Of a stretch of DNA of 8,720 bases, positions 5,588 to 8,720 are shown one piece after another; the first letter of the stretch is position 1, and each line of letters opens with the position of its first letter. Made by a program: the position numbers and the translations under genes. This DNA is from Oscillospiraceae bacterium (GTDB taxonomy: Bacteria > Bacillota > Clostridia > Oscillospirales > Ruminococcaceae), in the NCBI GenBank assembly GCA_003531585.1, contig DQFX01000063.1:1-8720 (forward strand), read 5' to 3'. The notes under the pieces were generated by a model, which worked only from the letters and a program-made list of their open reading frames with translations, was not told where the DNA came from and searched no databases.

Positions 5588-6670
5588 ATGGACGAGAAAG
5601 TAAGCATTGCGGAAAAGGACATCGGCGCTGGTGGGATATATCGGTGCAGATTCCGCGGAACCGTGTCGGAATGCGACATACAGGGCTGCTCCGGCTCCCT
5701 GGTGAACCTCGACGGCATGAGCCTGACGAGATCCACCGCCAGGGGCGCGGACATCACGATGGTGGATCTGTCCGGCGCGCAGCTTTCCGGGTGCGACCTT
5801 TCGGGCATGGACATCGCGAACTGCAAGCTTGACGGAATGACGATAAACGGCATTCCAGTCGAGGCTCTGCTCAACAACTACAAGGAGAATATCAATATGA
5901 AGAAGAATGTAAGAAAGGCTATAATCGCCGGCAACTGGAAGATGAACAAGACCCGTCCCGAGGCTAAGGCACTGCTTGAGGAGCTCAAGCCGATGGTAGC
6001 TGACGTTAAGGACGTTGAGATCGTAGCTTGCGTACCCTTCACCAACCTGGAGACCGCGCTCGCTGCAACAGCAGGCACCAACATCAAGATCGGCGCTGAG
6101 AACTGCCACTTCGAGAAGAGCGGCGCGTTCACCGGCGAGATCTCCGCTGACATGCTGGCTGAGATGGGCGTTGAGTACGTAGTTCTGGGTCACTCCGAGC
6201 GCCGTCAGTACTTCGCTGAGACCGACGAGACCGTTAACAAGAGAACAAAGGCTGCCCTCGCTGCCGGTCTGAAGCCCATCGTTTGCGTAGGCGAGCTTCT
6301 CTGGGAGCGCGAGTGCAACATCACCGAGGAAGTTATCGCACGCCAGATCAAGCTTGATTTCTTCGGCATCTCCGCTGACGACCTCAAGAAGTGCGTTATC
6401 GCTTACGAGCCTGTTTGGGCTATCGGCACCGGCAAGACCGCTACCGCTGACCAGGCTGAGGAAGTTTGCGCATTTATCCGCGCTACCCTCGCTAAGCTCT
6501 ACGGCGCTGACGTAGCTGAGACCATCACCGTTCAGTACGGCGGTTCCATGAACGCAAAGAACGCTGCTGAGCTGCTCTCCAAGACCAACGTTGACGGCGG
6601 TCTGATCGGCGGCGCTTCCCTGAAGGCTGCTGACTTCACAACCATCATCAACGCAGCAGTAAACGGCTAA
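5588..6670 (+). CDS. Pentapeptide-repeat domain read in frame into triosephosphate isomerase
   Basis: One uninterrupted 360-codon frame. Residues 20-24 (CRFRG) and 29-88 form about a dozen pentapeptide repeats with the usual central Leu/Ile/Phe, for example CDIQG (29-33), VDLSG, CDLSG and CKLDG. They are followed by the cap GIPVEALLNNY that normally ends small free-standing pentapeptide proteins. A stop would be expected after about residue 100, but the frame continues (KENIN) into Met104, the normal tpiA start. Pentapeptide repeats fold into a right-handed beta-helix; the role of this one is unknown. Codons in the first 103 positions are GC-rich and unbiased, unlike the TPI part, so two translational units have probably lost a stop between them. 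The cell may make a 360-residue fusion as well as free TPI. A loss of the stop codon in this strain, or a sequence error, is possible. Confidence 0.7.
   Translation: MDEKVSIAEKDIGAGGIYRCRFRGTVSECDIQGCSGSLVNLDGMSLTRSTARGADITMVDLSGAQLSGCDLSGMDIANCKLDGMTINGIPVEALLNNYKENINMKKNVRKAIIAGNWKMNKTRPEAKALLEELKPMVADVKDVEIVACVPFTNLETALAATAGTNIKIGAENCHFEKSGAFTGEISADMLAEMGVEYVVLGHSERRQYFAETDETVNKRTKAALAAGLKPIVCVGELLWERECNITEEVIARQIKLDFFGISADDLKKCVIAYEPVWAIGTGKTATADQAEEVCAFIRATLAKLYGADVAETITVQYGGSMNAKNAAELLSKTNVDGGLIGGASLKAADFTTIINAAVNG
5882..5887 (+). promoter_or_regulatory. Internal Shine-Dalgarno site deciding the tpiA start
   Basis: AAGGAG lies 9 nt before ATG 5897, inside the open pentapeptide frame (codons for Lys-Glu). 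Its strength supports independent initiation of a normal-length TPI. Confidence 0.8.
5897..6670 (+). CDS. tpiA: Triosephosphate isomerase
   Basis: Initiation at ATG 5897 gives 257 residues, close to the usual ~250. It is a cytoplasmic TIM-barrel enzyme that interconverts dihydroxyacetone phosphate and glyceraldehyde 3-phosphate. Catalytic residues are all present: Asn13 and Lys15 in AGNWKMN, His99 in LGHSERR, and Glu171 in AYEPVWAIGTGK, which also carries the loop-6 lid. The phosphate-binding YGGSMN and GGLIGGASL segments are near the C-terminus. Codon bias is strong, like pgk and gpmI. The start is chosen from the internal AAGGAG site, the family length and the abrupt codon-usage change at this point. 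The reading frame upstream is open back to 5588, so an N-terminally extended form is also possible. A repeat element follows the stop. Confidence 0.96.
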   Translation: MKKNVRKAIIAGNWKMNKTRPEAKALLEELKPMVADVKDVEIVACVPFTNLETALAATAGTNIKIGAENCHFEKSGAFTGEISADMLAEMGVEYVVLGHSERRQYFAETDETVNKRTKAALAAGLKPIVCVGELLWERECNITEEVIARQIKLDFFGISADDLKKCVIAYEPVWAIGTGKTATADQAEEVCAFIRATLAKLYGADVAETITVQYGGSMNAKNAAELLSKTNVDGGLIGGASLKAADFTTIINAAVNG

Positions 6671-6713
6671 TAGGATAATTCGGAATTAGGAATTCGGAAT
6701 TCGGAATGAATGT

Positions 6714-6730
6714 GTCCCGCTTCGCGGGAC
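6714..6730. repeat. GCGAAGC-core hairpin, left arm
   Basis: A 7-bp perfect stem, GTCCCGC with GCGGGAC, around a TTC loop; GCGAAGC is on the minus strand. GGATTTCAA follows the stem as in the copy at 4182-4196. It may also act as a weak end signal for tpiA mRNA, but no T-run follows. Confidence 0.7.
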
Positions 6731-6803
6731 GGATTTCAAATTTGCTGCATTTGTGATACCGCAGGGACTGAGGTATTCATCAATTTGTGCCGATTTTTAG
6801 ATA

Positions 6804-6820
6804 TATCCGCGAAGCGGATA
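6804..6820. repeat. GCGAAGC-core hairpin, right arm
   Basis: A 7-bp perfect stem, TATCCGC with GCGGATA, around a GAA loop. It is inverted relative to the left arm, with GCGAAGC on the plus strand. It lies about 50 nt before the gpmI start and would be in any transcript reading from tpiA into gpmI. Confidence 0.7.
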
Positions 6821-6857
6821 CCGTAATTCCGAATTAAGAATTCCGAATTTTATTTGT

Positions 6858-6863
6858 GAGGAG
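6858..6863 (+). promoter_or_regulatory. Shine-Dalgarno site of gpmI
   Basis: GAGGAG lies 7 nt before ATG 6871. It overlaps an in-frame GTG at 6856, which argues against that earlier start. Confidence 0.82.
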
Positions 6864-6870
6864 TATTTCT

Positions 6871-8451
6871 ATGAAGGCAAAGAAACCGATATTATTAGTA
6901 GTAATGGACGGCGTTGGCTTCTCCAAGACCCACCTCGGCGACGCAGTGGGCGAGGCTAACACCCCCACCCTCGACTGGATGCTGGCTAACTGCCCCAACA
7001 CCCGCCTCAAGGCGCACGGTGACGCGGTAGGTCTGCCCTCCGACGACGACATGGGCAACTCCGAGGTAGGTCACAACGCAATCGGCTGCGGTCAGATCTA
7101 CTCTCAGGGCGCAAAGCTCGTTAACGAGAGCATCGAGAGCGGAAAGATGTACGAATCCGACGCATGGAAGGAACTGACTGCTAACGTAAAGAGCAAGAAC
7201 TCCACCATGCATTTCATCGGTCTGCTGTCCGACGGCAACGTACATTCCAACATCAAGCACCTGTTCAACATGATAAAGAAGGCTAAGTCCGAGGGTATCT
7301 CCAAGGTAAGAGTACACGCCCTGCTGGACGGCCGTGACGTTCCCCCGCAGACTGCGCAGATCTACATCGAGCAGCTCGAGGATCTGTTCAAGGAACTGAA
7401 CGACAGCACATTCGAGGGCAGGATAGCAAGCGGCGGCGGACGTATGAAGATCACAATGGACCGCTACCAGGCTGACTGGCCGATGGTAGAGCGCGGCTGG
7501 AACGCGCACGTACGCGGCGAGGGCAGACAGTTCGCGACCGCGATGGACGCGCTGAACACTCTGCGCGCTGAGACCGGCGTAGCAAGCGATCAGGATCTCC
7601 CGGCATTCGTAATTGCCGAGAACGGCGAGCCTGTAGGCAAGATCGTTGACGGCGACAGCGTTATCCTGTTCAACTTCCGCGGCGACCGCGCTATTGAGCT
7701 TTCCATGGCGTTCGACATGGTAGAGTTCGACCACTTCAACAGAGGTCCGAAGCCCGACGTATGCTACGCAGGCATGTTGCAGTATGACGGCGACCTGAAG
7801 CTTCCGGCACGCTTCCTGGTTAACCCGCCCGAGATCACCAACACCATGACCGAGGTGCTGGTAGCGGCTGGCTACAACGAGTACGCTATCTCCGAGACCC
7901 AGAAGTACGGCCACGTAACATACTTCTGGAACGGCAACCGCAGCGGCAAGGTAAGCGAGGAGCTCGAGACCTACTGCGAGATCCCGTCCGACAACGTAAG
8001 CTTCGACCAGAGACCCTGGATGAAGTCCGCTGAGATCACCGACAAGCTCATCGAGGCTATCAGGTCCGGCAAGTACGACTTCATTCGCTGCAACTACCCG
8101 AACGGCGACATGGTAGGTCACACCGGCAGCATGGACGCTACTATCATCGGCGTTGAGTCCGTTGACCTGGGTCTTGCAAGACTGAAGGCAGTTTGCGACG
8201 AGTGCGGAGTTACAATGCTCATCACCGCAGACCACGGCAACGCAGACGAGATGCTTGAGAAGAACAAGAAGGGCGAGATCCAGGTAAGAACTGCTCACTC
8301 CCTGAACCCTGTTCCGTTCATCATCTACGACAAGGATCAGAAGTTCGAGATCAAGCCGTCCGACAAGTACGGCCTTGCAAACATCGCTCCGACAGTAATC
8401 AAGATGTTCGGCCTTGAGGCTCCGGAGTGCTGGGAAGACAGCATGATCTGA
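6871..8451 (+). CDS. gpmI: 2,3-bisphosphoglycerate-independent phosphoglycerate mutase
   Basis: A 526-residue cytoplasmic, metal-dependent enzyme of the alkaline-phosphatase superfamily that converts 3-phosphoglycerate to 2-phosphoglycerate through a phosphoserine intermediate. It is slightly longer than the usual ~510. Visible active-site residues are Asp13 in VVMDGVG, the nucleophile Ser64 in MGNSEVGHN, HALLDGRD (149-156), Arg270 and Arg273 in FRGDR, Asp413 and His417 in GDMVGH, Asp454 and His455 in ADHGN, and His476 in TAHS. All metal and phosphate ligands expected for the family are present. ATG 6871 is chosen because GAGGAG lies 7 nt upstream. Codon bias is high. It probably reads through from tpiA across the repeat element, since no convincing private promoter was found. 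A strong hairpin at 8486-8517 follows. Confidence 0.97.
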   Translation: MKAKKPILLVVMDGVGFSKTHLGDAVGEANTPTLDWMLANCPNTRLKAHGDAVGLPSDDDMGNSEVGHNAIGCGQIYSQGAKLVNESIESGKMYESDAWKELTANVKSKNSTMHFIGLLSDGNVHSNIKHLFNMIKKAKSEGISKVRVHALLDGRDVPPQTAQIYIEQLEDLFKELNDSTFEGRIASGGGRMKITMDRYQADWPMVERGWNAHVRGEGRQFATAMDALNTLRAETGVASDQDLPAFVIAENGEPVGKIVDGDSVILFNFRGDRAIELSMAFDMVEFDHFNRGPKPDVCYAGMLQYDGDLKLPARFLVNPPEITNTMTEVLVAAGYNEYAISETQKYGHVTYFWNGNRSGKVSEELETYCEIPSDNVSFDQRPWMKSAEITDKLIEAIRSGKYDFIRCNYPNGDMVGHTGSMDATIIGVESVDLGLARLKAVCDECGVTMLITADHGNADEMLEKNKKGEIQVRTAHSLNPVPFIIYDKDQKFEIKPSDKYGLANIAPTVIKMFGLEAPECWEDSMI

Positions 8452-8485
8452 TTTTCCGCTGACTACGGATATTAAGTTAATAATC

Positions 8486-8517
8486 GAGGGGGAGAAACTT
8501 TGGGGTTTCTCCCCCTC
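8486..8517. terminator. 13-bp perfect hairpin downstream of gpmI
   Basis: GAGGGGGAGAAAC (8486-8498) pairs perfectly with GTTTCTCCCCCTC (8505-8517) around TTTGGG. It is 34 nt after the gpmI stop. No T-run follows on the plus strand, so it is either a non-canonical transcript end or a 3' stabiliser. The pairing itself is certain; the termination role is inference. Confidence 0.6.
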
Positions 8518-8720
8518 AGGCTATAGATAAAGTTCATAATTTCCGCGCAGCGTACTGGTTTTCGCTTCCTTTTGCTTACAAAAGGAAGTGGGAGCGTGAG
8601 GTGTCTCCCCCTGTGGGGGAGGTGGCGCGAAGCGCCAGAGGGGTTGACCGACAGAACAAAGCCCTCACACTCTGCGCGCTGGCGCGCAGTAAAACGATTC
8701 AAAAGCGCTAAAGGGGTGTG
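8518..8720. repeat. Gene-free cluster of perfect hairpins (dispersed-repeat-like)
   Basis: Four further perfect inverted repeats follow the gpmI hairpin. They are CTTCCTTTTG/CAAAAGGAAG (8565-8574/8579-8588), CTCCCCC/GGGGGAG (8605-8611/8615-8621), TGGCGC/GCGCCA around GAA (8623-8628/8632-8637) and CTGCGCG/CGCGCAG (8672-8678/8683-8689). The block CTCCCCCTGTGGGGGAGG followed by TGGCGC resembles intergenic palindromes that I recall as common in gut Firmicutes; copy number cannot be shown from one window. No supportable coding frame is present. Confidence 0.6.

Larger units (their letters stand above)
6677..6849. repeat. Two-armed inverted-repeat element (MITE/REP-like) between tpiA and gpmI
   Basis: It fills most of the 200-bp gap. 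The left end has four heptads: AATTCGG at 6677, 6691 and 6698, and AATTAGG at 6684. The right end has the inverse: CCGAATT at 6829 and 6843 with AAGAATT at 6836. Inside each end lies a hairpin, GTCCCGC/GCGGGAC (6714-6720/6724-6730) and TATCCGC/GCGGATA (6804-6810/6814-6820), in opposite orientation. The centre has two weaker stems, CAAAT/ATTTG and ATACC/GGTAT. No transposase and no clear target-site duplication are seen. The layout fits a small non-autonomous mobile or palindromic element. Confidence 0.7.

Noticed and set aside
6776..6804. TTCATC and AGATAT with a 17-bp spacer as a private gpmI promoter
   Set aside because: Both boxes match consensus poorly and overlap the repeat element.
6856..6870. 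GTG start for gpmI
   Set aside because: The Shine-Dalgarno GAGGAG begins two bases into it and is correctly spaced for ATG 6871.
6895..8298. Minus-strand open frame of 467 codons over gpmI
   Set aside because: It has the same cause, and all gpmI motifs are on the plus strand.
8472..8702. Minus-strand 76-codon frame in the terminal hairpin region
   Set aside because: It is a translation of palindromic repeats with no recognisable domain.

Overview
The window looks like chromosomal DNA from a Gram-positive anaerobe of the Clostridia, most probably a Ruminococcus-like member of the Oscillospiraceae. The evidence is a pgk-tpiA-gpmI glycolytic group with a cofactor-independent mutase, strong AGGAGG-type ribosome sites, sigma-A promoters, and a DUF3825 protein of a kind I associate with gut Firmicutes. 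The genus is an inference. All genes lie on the plus strand.

Positions 1-236 hold no convincing gene, only a cluster of small hairpins near the left edge. A promoter with full consensus (TTGACA, 17 bp, TATAAT, extended -10) at 237-265 drives a tight three-gene operon. Its products are a three-helix membrane protein with an acidic, disordered N-terminus (341-1429), a 733-residue protein with two LOTUS/OST-HTH-like modules and a C-terminal DUF3825 domain (1453-3654), and a small stand-alone HPt phosphotransfer protein (3668-4033). None has a known specific function. Together they suggest an undescribed membrane, RNA-binding and phosphorelay system.

The second half is the glycolytic block. A sigma-A promoter (4088-4116) and a leader carrying repeats precede pgk (4305-5522). 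A UACG-loop hairpin follows, then a pentapeptide-repeat domain (from 5588) that runs in frame, with no stop, into triosephosphate isomerase (own start 5897, stop 6670). gpmI (6871-8451) follows and catalyses the 3-phosphoglycerate to 2-phosphoglycerate step. pgk, tpiA and gpmI use the narrow codon set of highly expressed genes; the first operon and the pentapeptide segment do not.

The noncoding parts share a repeat family: 7-bp AATTCGG tandem units next to a short hairpin whose core is GCGAAGC on one strand. A single arm lies in the pgk leader, and a two-armed inverted copy fills the tpiA-gpmI gap. The stems differ between copies yet remain paired. Downstream of gpmI (8452-8720) lies a gene-free run of five perfect hairpins, one of which has the same GCGAAGC core.

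Most notable are the pentapeptide-TPI read-through with its internal start, the covarying hairpin repeats, and the LOTUS/DUF3825-HPt operon.
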